Assembly: GCA_003105245.1 (NCBI GenBank)
Contig: PQAI01000198.1
Span: 10,275 to 22,835 of the forward strand
Direction: 5' to 3'
From: Betaproteobacteria bacterium
GTDB taxonomy: Bacteria > Pseudomonadota > Gammaproteobacteria > Burkholderiales > Usitatibacteraceae
Length of the DNA: 12,561 bases
A model generated the notes under the pieces. That model saw only the letters and a list, made by a program, of their open reading frames with translations, made no database searches and was not told where the DNA came from. Shown here piece after piece: positions 1 through 6,204 of the stretch; position 1 is the stretch's first letter; every line of letters begins with the position of its first letter. A program made the translations under genes and the position numbers.

Positions 1-923
1 GTCGCCGGGTCGGAGACGTAGCGGTAGGCGTCGGCGAAGGCGAGCTTCATCGCCTCGATCTGCAGGTGCAGGGCGTCGGCGCCGTCCACGGGAAGCGAGC
101 CGAGATCGAAGTGGCGCAGCATCCCCAGCGCCATGAGCGCCACGATGCCCTGGCCGTTGGGCGGGATCTCGTGCAGGCGGTAGCCGCGGTATTCGATCGA
201 GATCGGCTCGACCCAGTCGCAGCGGTGCGCGGCGAAGTCCTCGACGGTGTGCGCGCCATCCTCGGAACCGGAGGCCAGGGCGATGCGCTCGGCGAGCTTG
301 CCGCGATAGAAGCTCTCGCCCTTGGTGGCCGCGATCTCCTCCAGCGTCTCGGCCTGCTGCGGGCAGTAGAAGCGCTCGCCCGGTCGCGGGGCGCGGTCCT
401 TGGGGAGGAACGTCCACGAGAACTCCGAGAACCCCTTGAGGTTGGGCGCCTGACGCGCCCAGCTCATCGCCGTGATGGGCGAGACCATGAAGCCGTCGCG
501 CGCGTAGCGGATGGCGGCCTGGAAGAGGTCCGGGAACGGGAGCTTGCCGTAGCGCTGCGAGAGCGCCACCCACGCCGAGACGCAGCCCGGCACGGTGACC
601 GCGTCCCAGCCGTGCACCGGCATGGCCGTGCGGTCCTTGAAGCGCTCCGGGGTCCACGCCGACGGCGCGCGCCCCGAGGCGTTCAGGCCGACGAGCTTCT
701 CGCCGTCCCAGAGGATCGCGAAGGCGTCCGAGCCGATGCCGTTGGAGGTGGGCTCGACGACGGTGAGGGTGATCGCGGCGGCGAGCGCGGCGTCCACCGC
801 GTTGCCGCCCTTGGCGAGCGCCTGCAGGCCCGCCTGGGCCGCCAGCGGCTGCGAGGTCGCGACGACGTTCTTGGCGAGCAGCGGCATGCGCTGCGAGGAA
901 TACGGGAAGTCCCAGGTGAACAT
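1..923 (-). CDS. Gamma-glutamyltransferase family protein (N-terminal 307 residues, 3' end outside window)
   Basis: The family cleaves gamma-glutamyl bonds (for example in glutathione) and transfers the glutamyl group to water or an amino acid. The frame runs unbroken from ATG at 923 to the window edge. It shows the large-subunit signature: NVVATSQPLAAQAG at residues 19-32, GGNAVDAALAAA at 39-50 followed by TVVEPTSNGIGSDAF, and NASGRAP at 81-87, whose Arg85 matches the arginine that holds the glutamate carboxylate in the family. HEIPPNGQG lies further on. The autoprocessing and catalytic Thr of the small subunit is past the left edge, so activity cannot be judged. There is no signal peptide, unlike periplasmic E. 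coli Ggt, so a cytoplasmic enzyme is expected. It starts 22 bp after the stop of the tctC-like gene and is probably co-transcribed with it. Only a weak GAGG precedes the start. Confidence 0.9.
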   Translation of the reverse strand, partial: MFTWDFPYSSQRMPLLAKNVVATSQPLAAQAGLQALAKGGNAVDAALAAAITLTVVEPTSNGIGSDAFAILWDGEKLVGLNASGRAPSAWTPERFKDRTAMPVHGWDAVTVPGCVSAWVALSQRYGKLPFPDLFQAAIRYARDGFMVSPITAMSWARQAPNLKGFSEFSWTFLPKDRAPRPGERFYCPQQAETLEEIAATKGESFYRGKLAERIALASGSEDGAHTVEDFAAHRCDWVEPISIEYRGYRLHEIPPNGQGIVALMALGMLRHFDLGSLPVDGADALHLQIEAMKLAFADAYRYVSDPA

Positions 924-945
924 GGCGCGGGCCCTCGGGGTTCGT

Positions 946-1908
946 CTATTCCGCCTTGACGCCGGCGTCCTTGATCACCTTCGACCATTTCTGCGCGTCG
1001 CGCTGGATCACCTGCGCGAAGTCGGCGGCGCTGCCGCCCGCGGCCTCGAACCCCATCTGCGCGAAGCGCGCCTGGATCTCGGGGAGCGCGAGCGCCTTGT
1101 TCATCTCGGCGTTCACGCGGTCGACCACCGCCTTCGGGGTGCTGGCCGGCCCGAGCAGCCCGAACCAGGTGAGGCTCTGGAATCCCGGCAGGCCCGACTC
1201 CGCGACGGTGGGCAGGTCCGGCACCAGCGCCGAGCGCGAGGGCGAGGAGATGGCCAGTCCCTTCACCTTGCCGGCCTTGATGTTGGGCTGCGAGGTCATG
1301 ACGTTGTCGAAGAGGATGGCGACCTGCCCCGACATGATGTCCGGGATGGACTGCTGCGTCCCCTTGTAGGGCACGTGGTTCAGCTTCACGCCGGCCATCG
1401 AGGCGAAGAGCTCCGTGGTGAGGTGCGAGATCGTGCCGATGCCGCTCGTGGCGTAGTTGAGCTTGCCCGGGTCCTTGCGGGCCAGCTCGATCAGCTCCTT
1501 CACGGAGTTGACGGGGACGTGGTTGCTCACCACGAGGATGTTGGTGGCGTTGCCGACCCACACGATCGGCGTGAAGTCCTTCACCGGGTCGTAGGCCTGC
1601 TTGCCGAGGTACGGCCCGATCGAGTGCGTGCTGGTGGTGGCCATCACGAGCGTGTATCCGTCGGCCGGGCTCTTGGCGACGAAGTCGGCGCCGAGGGCCC
1701 CGCCGGCGCCGGGCTTGTTCTCGACGACGACCGGATGCCCGAGCTGGGCGCCCAGCTTGTCGGCGAGCACGCGCGTGAGCACGTCGGTGGGGCCGCCGGC
1801 CGGGAACGGCACCACGATCTTCACGGTCTTGTTGGGCCACGCCTGGGCGTGGGCGAGCGGCGCGGCCGCCAGGAGGGCGGCTGCGAGGGCGAGGAGTCGG
1901 GCGAGCAT
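946..1908 (-). CDS. Tripartite tricarboxylate transporter substrate-binding protein (Bug/TctC family), solitary copy
   Basis: Periplasmic receptor of the TctC/Bug family, 320 residues, the usual length. The chosen ATG at 1908 gives a clean Sec signal peptide: Arg4, a hydrophobic stretch to about residue 18, then AHA-QAW with likely cleavage after residue 21. An upstream in-frame ATG at 2004 would add 32 arginine/proline-rich residues ahead of the signal peptide and overlap the divergent gene, so I reject it. Family motifs are present: VPFPAGGPTDVLTR (33-46), VVVENKPGAGGALGADFVAKS (about 60-80) and DGYTLVMAT (83-91). No tctA or tctB is adjacent; the gene pairs with the gamma-glutamyltransferase 22 bp downstream. 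The receptor may lend substrate to membrane subunits encoded elsewhere, such as those at 4085-6089, or act in sensing. The ligand cannot be read from sequence; a glutamyl compound would fit the neighbour, but this is a guess. No good Shine-Dalgarno precedes the start. Confidence 0.92.
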   Translation of the reverse strand: MLARLLALAAALLAAAPLAHAQAWPNKTVKIVVPFPAGGPTDVLTRVLADKLGAQLGHPVVVENKPGAGGALGADFVAKSPADGYTLVMATTSTHSIGPYLGKQAYDPVKDFTPIVWVGNATNILVVSNHVPVNSVKELIELARKDPGKLNYATSGIGTISHLTTELFASMAGVKLNHVPYKGTQQSIPDIMSGQVAILFDNVMTSQPNIKAGKVKGLAISSPSRSALVPDLPTVAESGLPGFQSLTWFGLLGPASTPKAVVDRVNAEMNKALALPEIQARFAQMGFEAAGGSAADFAQVIQRDAQKWSKVIKDAGVKAE

Positions 1909-1970
1909 GGGAGAGCGCGGGCGTGGGTTGCGGGTCGAACGAGGATGGTAGCACCGGCGCGGGGCGCATC

Positions 1971-1999
1971 GGAGGTATCCTTCGGGATCGGGAGGTATC
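1971..1999 (+). promoter_or_regulatory. Ribosome binding site of the haloacid dehalogenase gene, with an upstream duplicate and a small hairpin
   Basis: GGAGGT at 1991-1996 lies 6 bp before ATG 2003 and fixes that start. The nine bases GGAGGTATC occur twice, at 1971-1979 and 1991-1999. Between them ATCC-TTCG-GGAT (1977-1988) can form a 4-bp stem closed by a UUCG tetraloop. The upstream copy has no start codon at a usable distance. Confidence 0.6.
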
Positions 2000-2002
2000 G
2001 CC

Positions 2003-2677
2003 ATGAAGGCCGATCCGCAAGCGCTGGTTTTCGATGCCTACGGCACGCTCTTCGACGTGCATTCCGTCACGCGCCTCGCGGACTCGCTCTTTCCCGGCCG
2101 CGGGGCGGCGCTCTCCCAGGCCTGGCGCGGCAAGCAGCTCGAGTACACGTGGCTGCGCAGCCTCATGGGGCGCTACGACGACTTCAACGCCGTCACCGCG
2201 GATTCGCTGGACTGGTCCCTCGAGTCCCTGGGCCTGGCCGCCGGCGCGAGGGAGCGCGACGCCCTGATGCAGGCCTACCGCACGCTCGCGACCTTTCCCG
2301 AGGTGCGCGCCGCGCTGGCGCGCCTGGGCGCCCGCCGCACGCTCGCGATCCTGTCCAACGGCCATCCCGACATGCTCGACGCCGTGGTCGACCACAACGA
2401 GCTGCGCGTGCACTTCGGCGAGCGCGTCTACAGCGTGCACGAGGCCGGCGTCTTCAAGCCCGACCCGCGGGTCTACGCGCTCGCCTGCACCGGGCTGGAG
2501 CTTCCGGCGGAGTCGATAGGCTTCGTGTCGTCCAACGGCTGGGACGCGGCCGGGGCGCGCTCCTTCGGCTTCGCCGCGTGGTGGGTGAACCGCGGCCGCG
2601 CCCCGGTCGAGAGGCTGGGCTCGCCACCGGACGCGGTGGTCGGCGACCTGGCGCAGCTCGCGGACCTCCTTGCCTAG
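2003..2677 (+). CDS. (S)-2-haloacid dehalogenase, HAD superfamily type II
   Basis: Hydrolyses L-2-haloalkanoic acids to D-2-hydroxy acids with inversion (EC 3.8.1.2); cytoplasmic. At 224 residues it has the normal length. All HAD and type II dehalogenase landmarks are visible: DAYGTLFD with nucleophile Asp11 and Thr15, WRGKQLEYTWLRSLMGRY (41-58) with Arg42, ILSNG with Ser118, FKPDP with Lys152, Tyr158, and FVSSNGWD (174-181) with Ser176/Ser177, Asn178 and Asp181. These match the residues known from Pseudomonas L-DEX (Asp10, Thr14, Arg41, Ser118, Lys151, Tyr157, Ser175, Asn177, Asp180). A strong GGAGGT 6 bp upstream supports the start. The gene stands alone on this strand, 94 bp from the divergent tctC-like gene, and its TAG stop shares the CTAG palindrome with the stop of the convergent gene at 2674. 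Haloacid activity is likely, but the natural substrate is unknown. Confidence 0.92.
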   Translation: MKADPQALVFDAYGTLFDVHSVTRLADSLFPGRGAALSQAWRGKQLEYTWLRSLMGRYDDFNAVTADSLDWSLESLGLAAGARERDALMQAYRTLATFPEVRAALARLGARRTLAILSNGHPDMLDAVVDHNELRVHFGERVYSVHEAGVFKPDPRVYALACTGLELPAESIGFVSSNGWDAAGARSFGFAAWWVNRGRAPVERLGSPPDAVVGDLAQLADLLA

Positions 2678-4044
2678 TAGGGCGAGACGGCGATCCGGCC
2701 GTCGCCGCCGAAGCGCTCCTCGGCCCCGCCGTCGCGGGAGGCCGTCCACAGCCGCCGCGTGGCGCGGTCCCACTTGAAGGGCTGCCCGGTGTACGGGTCG
2801 CGGCAGGCGGTGGCGGAATTGGCGAGGTAGTCCTCGACGGACTCCGGAGGGATCGCCTTCTCGCGCAGGTCGAACATCGCGCAGGCCGCGTTCGCGAGCG
2901 CGTCGACGTCGCGGATGCGGTAGATGTAGCTGTCGAGGCCGGTCCACGACCGGGCCACGAGGAGCTTGCCGCCGAAGTTGTAGAGCCAGTGCCACTGCGG
3001 CCGGGCCATACCGTCGGTCAGCCGGCGCGTCTCGGCGATGCGCTCGGGAAGGTCGCGCGACTCCACCTCGTCCAGCGCCTCCCAGAGGAGGTAGAAGCGG
3101 TGGGCGTGGTTGAGCGTGGCATTGCGCAGCAGGTGAATGCCCATCAGTTGGGCGGCGAGCGGCCCTTCGCCCGCGAGGAGCCGCTCGCGCGCCTTTCGCC
3201 CCTCGAGCGCGCGGTCGACGACCGGCGGGATGATGGCCGCCTCGAAGCGGATGGCGTTTCGCATCGCGCGCTGCGCGCGCGTGAGCGGCGTGGCGATGCG
3301 CCGCAACGCCGCGTACTGCCCCGGGGTGGCCCCGCCGGCCCGGCGCGCCAACTGCGTGGCGAGCTGCAGGTCGCGCGTGAGCCCGCGCAGCGCGACCATC
3401 TTGGCGATGATCAGCCGGCCCTCGGCGAGCCAGCGGCGGTAGAAGGCGGCGTCGGCCTCGAGGTCGCGCAGCGCCCCGTCGAAATCGCCCGCGGCCGCCT
3501 TGGCCGCGACTTCCGAGAGGAAGATCCCCTGCGCCTGCAGGACGACCCCGTAGCGGACGAAGGGACCCTCGAGGTCCACCCCGAGGCCGGCATCGCCCAG
3601 CCCGGACAGGCCCTGCAGTTCGCGGTACCGGCGCAGGAGCACGGCATTGTCGGCCACGAGATCGGCGACCGCCTGCGGCTTGCCGCCCAGGCGCGCGGCG
3701 CAGTCGAACGCCTCGGGCCGGCAGATCACCTCCGGCGCGGCGAGAACGTCGAGCCGGCCGGCGTCGGGAAGGCGCCTGCCGTCGCGGGCCCGCGCCTTCA
3801 CCGCCTCGGACCACTCGAGGGCGAACCGGCGCGGGTCCTCGCCGGCGGGGGCCGAGAGGCCCACGATCAGCGCGAAACCGCTCTCCCCGGAGAGATCCGG
3901 CGGGAATCCCGAGGCGTAGTAGTCGCGGGTTTCGGGAAGGAGGTCCTGGTCGAACCGGTTGGCGGCCACGACGGCCGCCAGGGCCGCGGCCAGCGCGCCG
4001 ACCGCGAAGGCGGCGGTCCGCCAGGGGCCTCCCGGGAGCGCCAT
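2674..4044 (-). CDS. Uncharacterised membrane-anchored protein, 456 residues
   Basis: I do not recognise a named family. Residues 1-10 carry Arg9, followed by a hydrophobic alanine/valine helix (about 11-28) that looks like an N-terminal anchor or uncleaved signal; the rest should be periplasmic. The body is mainly helical and rich in Arg, Ala and Leu. A short segment with DPYTGQPF (416-423) and WTASRDGG (433-440) near the C terminus recalls the DP(F/Y)(T/S)GxPx ending seen in various secreted bacterial proteins. Cysteines are few, at about 105, 113 and 414 plus one near 381. The start lies 40 bp after the tctA stop with no clear Shine-Dalgarno. A GC-rich inverted repeat (CCGGCC 4058-4063, GGCCGG 4075-4080) and a direct repeat (GCCGGGAGC at 4061 and 4076) occupy that gap but lack a T run, so read-through from tctA is possible. 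Codon usage resembles that of the neighbours, and the frame is unbroken, which supports a real gene. Confidence 0.75.
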   Translation of the reverse strand: MALPGGPWRTAAFAVGALAAALAAVVAANRFDQDLLPETRDYYASGFPPDLSGESGFALIVGLSAPAGEDPRRFALEWSEAVKARARDGRRLPDAGRLDVLAAPEVICRPEAFDCAARLGGKPQAVADLVADNAVLLRRYRELQGLSGLGDAGLGVDLEGPFVRYGVVLQAQGIFLSEVAAKAAAGDFDGALRDLEADAAFYRRWLAEGRLIIAKMVALRGLTRDLQLATQLARRAGGATPGQYAALRRIATPLTRAQRAMRNAIRFEAAIIPPVVDRALEGRKARERLLAGEGPLAAQLMGIHLLRNATLNHAHRFYLLWEALDEVESRDLPERIAETRRLTDGMARPQWHWLYNFGGKLLVARSWTGLDSYIYRIRDVDALANAACAMFDLREKAIPPESVEDYLANSATACRDPYTGQPFKWDRATRRLWTASRDGGAEERFGGDGRIAVSPY

Positions 4045-4084
4045 CGCGGCAGCTGTGCCGGCCGGGAGCGCGCGGGCCGGGAGC

Positions 4085-5590
4085 CTATTCCTCCTCGACG
4101 AAGGTCTCCTCGCGCTTCTTCCTCACCGCGGGCGCGGCCACGATCACGAGCAGCAGCACGGCGAGCACCAGCAGCGTGGCGCTGATCGGGCGCGTGACGA
4201 AGACGGCCGGGTCCCCGCGCGAGAGCAGCAACGCGCGCCGGAGGTTCTCCTCCATCATCGGCCCCAGCACGAAGCCCAGCAGCAGCGGCGCCGCCTCGCA
4301 GTCGAGCTTGCCGAAGAGGTAGCCGATGAACCCGAACCCCGCGGCGAGGATCACGTCCATCCAGGTGTTGTTGATCGAGTACACGCCGATGCAGCAGAAG
4401 ATGAGGATCGCCGGGTACAGGAACCTGTATTCCAGGGTGAGGAGCTTCACCCACATGCCGATCATCGGGAGGTTGAGCACCACGAGCAGCAGGTTCCCCA
4501 CCCACATGCTGGCGATCATCCCCCAGAAGAGGTCGGGCTTCGCCGTCATGATCTGCGGGCCGGGCTGGATGCCGTGGATGATCATGGCGCCGATCATGAG
4601 GGCCATCACCGGGTTGGAGGGGATGCCCAGCGTGAGCAGCGGGATGAAGGAGGTCTGCGCGGCCGCGTTGTTGGCGGACTCGGGAGCCGCCACGCCCTCG
4701 ATGGCGCCCTTGCCGAAGCGCGACGGGTCCTTGGCGAGCTTCTTCTCCAGCGTGTAGGCCGAGAACGATCCCAGGATGGGGCCGCCGCCGGGCAGGATGC
4801 CCAGCGCCGAGCCGAGCGTGGTGCCGCGCACGATGGGCAGCGCCGAGACCTTCAGGTCCTGCCAGGTGGGCATGAGCCCCGTGACCTTCTTCACGAAGAC
4901 GTCGCGCTTCTGGCCGTGCTCGAGGTTGCGGATGATCTCGCCGAAGCCGAAGATCCCCATGGCGATGGGGCCGATGCCCACGCCGTCGATGAGCTCCGGC
5001 AGGCCGAAGCTGTAGCGCGCCACGCCCGAGTTCACGTCCGTGCCGATGAGGCCCACCAGCAGGCCGAGCACGATCATCGCCACGGCCTTGATGAGCGAGC
5101 CGTGCGCGAGCACCACCGCCGCGATGAGGCCCAGCACCATGAGCGAGAAGTAGTCGGCCGGGCCGAACTTGAGGGCGAGCTCCGCGAGCGGCGGCGCGAA
5201 GGCCGCCACCAGCAGCGTGGCGACCGTCCCGGCGAAGAAGGAACCGATGGCGGCGATGGCGAGCGCCTTGCCGGCGTGGCCGTTGCGCGCCATCTGGTAG
5301 CCGTCCAGGCAGGTGACCACCGAGCTCACCTCGCCCGGCAGGTTCACCAGGATCGCCGTGGTGGAGCCGCCGTAGCTCGCGCCGTAGTAGATGCCGGCCA
5401 GCATGATGAGGGCAGAGACCGGCGGCAGCACGAAGGTGGCCGGCAGCAGCATGGCGATGGTGGCCACGGGGCCGATGCCCGGGAGCACCCCGATGAGCGT
5501 TCCCAGGAGGACGCCGATGAAGCAGTAGAGGATGTTGGTGCCGGCGAGGGCGACGCCGAAGCCGAGCTGGAGGTTCGCGAGCAGTTCCAT
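4085..5590 (-). CDS. tctA: Tripartite tricarboxylate transporter permease, large subunit TctA
   Basis: Large integral-membrane subunit of the TTT transporter, 501 residues, typical for the family. It forms the ion-coupled translocation pore with TctB and receives substrate from TctC. Signature segments: GVLPGIGP (34-41), YYGASYGGSTTAIL (about 68-81) followed by NLPGE, GILPGGGPILGSF (about 262-274), and APESANNAAAQTSFIPLLTLG (about 300-320). Many hydrophobic segments suggest 10-12 membrane spans, and the C-terminal tail is charged (KKREETFVEEE). A GTG at 5596 could extend the frame by two codons, but the GAGG of the Shine-Dalgarno directly abuts that GTG. It sits 5 bases before ATG 5590, which therefore decides the start. 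The gap to the tctB stop is 7 bp, with the stop codon beside the ribosome site, so translational coupling is likely. Confidence 0.96.
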   Translation of the reverse strand: MELLANLQLGFGVALAGTNILYCFIGVLLGTLIGVLPGIGPVATIAMLLPATFVLPPVSALIMLAGIYYGASYGGSTTAILVNLPGEVSSVVTCLDGYQMARNGHAGKALAIAAIGSFFAGTVATLLVAAFAPPLAELALKFGPADYFSLMVLGLIAAVVLAHGSLIKAVAMIVLGLLVGLIGTDVNSGVARYSFGLPELIDGVGIGPIAMGIFGFGEIIRNLEHGQKRDVFVKKVTGLMPTWQDLKVSALPIVRGTTLGSALGILPGGGPILGSFSAYTLEKKLAKDPSRFGKGAIEGVAAPESANNAAAQTSFIPLLTLGIPSNPVMALMIGAMIIHGIQPGPQIMTAKPDLFWGMIASMWVGNLLLVVLNLPMIGMWVKLLTLEYRFLYPAILIFCCIGVYSINNTWMDVILAAGFGFIGYLFGKLDCEAAPLLLGFVLGPMMEENLRRALLLSRGDPAVFVTRPISATLLVLAVLLLVIVAAPAVRKKREETFVEEE

Positions 5591-5601
5591 GGTCACCTCA
5601 G
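5591..5601 (-). promoter_or_regulatory. Ribosome binding site of tctA, next to the tctB stop
   Basis: On the minus strand the sequence reads CTGAGGTGACC immediately before ATG 5590. The TGA is the tctB stop and GAGG is the ribosome site, 5 bases from the ATG. The spacing excludes the GTG at 5596 as the main start. Confidence 0.65.
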
Positions 5602-6089
5602 ACGCGGCAGAGGGCGAATTGCTCGAAGAAATCGAGCCCCGGGCAGAGCGGGATGGGCAGCTTCAAGCCCGCGACGAACGACAGGCTGCAGAAGATCACC
5701 AGTCCGATGGCGAGCCAGACCGTGGGCTTGAGCTTGAAGTCCTCGCTGCCGATGCTGGAGACGATCACCACGAAGAGCCCCATGACGATCATCCCGGCGA
5801 CCTTGAGCCCGAACCCGAACACGACGATTGGCATGAGGACCCAGAAGACGGGCATCCAGTGGAACTTCTCCACGCCCGGCCCCTTGTTCCTGTCGCGCAT
5901 CGCCGCCAGGAGGATCGCGACCCCCAGCACGGCGAGGATGATGCCGAGCACGAAGGGGAAGAAGCCGGGGCCCATGCGCGCGGCCGTGCCCAGCTTGTAG
6001 GTGAAGGCGATGCCGGCGAACAGTGCGCCGATGGCGAGGAACATCACCCCCGACCAGAAATCGCGGGGATTCTTGATGAGATGCTTCAT
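5598..6089 (-). CDS. tctB: Tripartite tricarboxylate transporter small membrane subunit TctB
   Basis: Small membrane subunit of the TTT transporter, 163 residues, the usual size. Four hydrophobic segments are visible, near residues 12-30, 40-62, 77-112 (probably containing two close segments) and 126-146. The GPGFFPF sequence between the first two spans is a common TctB feature. It sits between tctC (115 bp upstream) and tctA (7 bp downstream), the normal order for Bug-linked systems. The ATG at 6089 is preceded by a moderate GGCGGA at 9 bases; no other start codon lies in frame nearby. A stronger AGGAGG at 6121-6126 lies too far upstream and may serve a tiny upstream frame that ends in an ATGA overlap with this start. 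Confidence 0.94.
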   Translation of the reverse strand: MKHLIKNPRDFWSGVMFLAIGALFAGIAFTYKLGTAARMGPGFFPFVLGIILAVLGVAILLAAMRDRNKGPGVEKFHWMPVFWVLMPIVVFGFGLKVAGMIVMGLFVVIVSSIGSEDFKLKPTVWLAIGLVIFCSLSFVAGLKLPIPLCPGLDFFEQFALCRV

Positions 6090-6109
6090 GCGCTCGTTTC
6101 CGCCGGCAC
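6086..6109 (-). CDS. Possible 7-codon leader frame coupled to tctB
   Basis: GTG at 6109 opens a frame of seven codons (VPAETSA, initiating as Met) that ends with TGA overlapping the tctB ATG as ATGA. An AGGAGG at 6121-6126 lies 11 bases upstream of the GTG. The frame is too short for coding statistics, and the GTG could be chance in GC-rich DNA. If translated, it would deliver ribosomes to the tctB start. Confidence 0.2.
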   Translation of the reverse strand: MPAETSA

Positions 6110-6143
6110 GTGGACCGGCGCCTCCTGGATGTTTTTTCGTTCG

Positions 6144-6163
6144 CCCCGGCGTCGCGCCGCGGG
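6144..6163 (-). promoter_or_regulatory. Hairpin in the tctB leader
   Basis: GGCG (6148-6151) and CGCC (6155-6158) flank a 3-base loop. The stem extends by one G-C pair and, past a one-base bulge, by three more. It would lie at the very 5' end of a transcript from the promoter candidate at 6172-6200 and could stabilise the mRNA. No T run follows on the minus strand, so it is not a terminator for the operon. Confidence 0.35.
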
Positions 6164-6171
6164 TTCGAGGC

Positions 6172-6200
6172 AGTATAGCCCCGGGCCCGGGCGCTGTCGT
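6172..6200 (-). promoter_or_regulatory. Candidate sigma-70 promoter for tctBA with a palindromic spacer
   Basis: On the minus strand ACGACA (6195-6200) and TATACT (6172-6177) are separated by exactly 17 bases. They match the -35 consensus at 4 of 6 and the -10 at 5 of 6 positions. The spacer contains the perfect palindrome CCCGGGCCCGGG (6180-6191), which could be an operator or chance. Transcription would start near 6165, about 75 bases before the tctB ATG, directly after the tctC stop. Confidence 0.45.
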
Positions 6201-6204
6201 GCGC

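Noticed and set aside
1909..2004. Upstream in-frame extension of the solitary tctC-like gene to ATG 2004
   Set aside because: It would place 32 Arg/Pro-rich residues before an obvious signal peptide and overlap the divergent gene's start.
683..3814. 1043-codon open frame on the minus strand
   Set aside because: It runs out of frame across the end of the 456-residue protein gene, antisense to the haloacid dehalogenase, and out of frame through the tctC-like gene into the transferase. It has no coherent domain and is very Arg/Pro-rich.
4058..4080. GC-rich inverted repeat after tctA as a rho-independent terminator
   Set aside because: The stem is only 6 bp with an 11-base loop and no T run follows on the transcribed strand.
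595..4185. Very long open frame on the plus strand (1196 codons), with similar long frames at 3959-5731, 6001-7248, 7380-8591 and 10734-12197
   Set aside because: These oppose well-supported genes with clear family motifs. Their translations are Arg/Gly/Ala/His-rich and low in complexity, as expected for antisense frames in GC-rich DNA.
6130..6136. T run on the plus strand as a terminator tail
   Set aside because: The nearest upstream inverted repeat (GCCGG 6102-6106, CCGGC 6115-6119) ends about 11 bases away, and no plus-strand gene leads into it.
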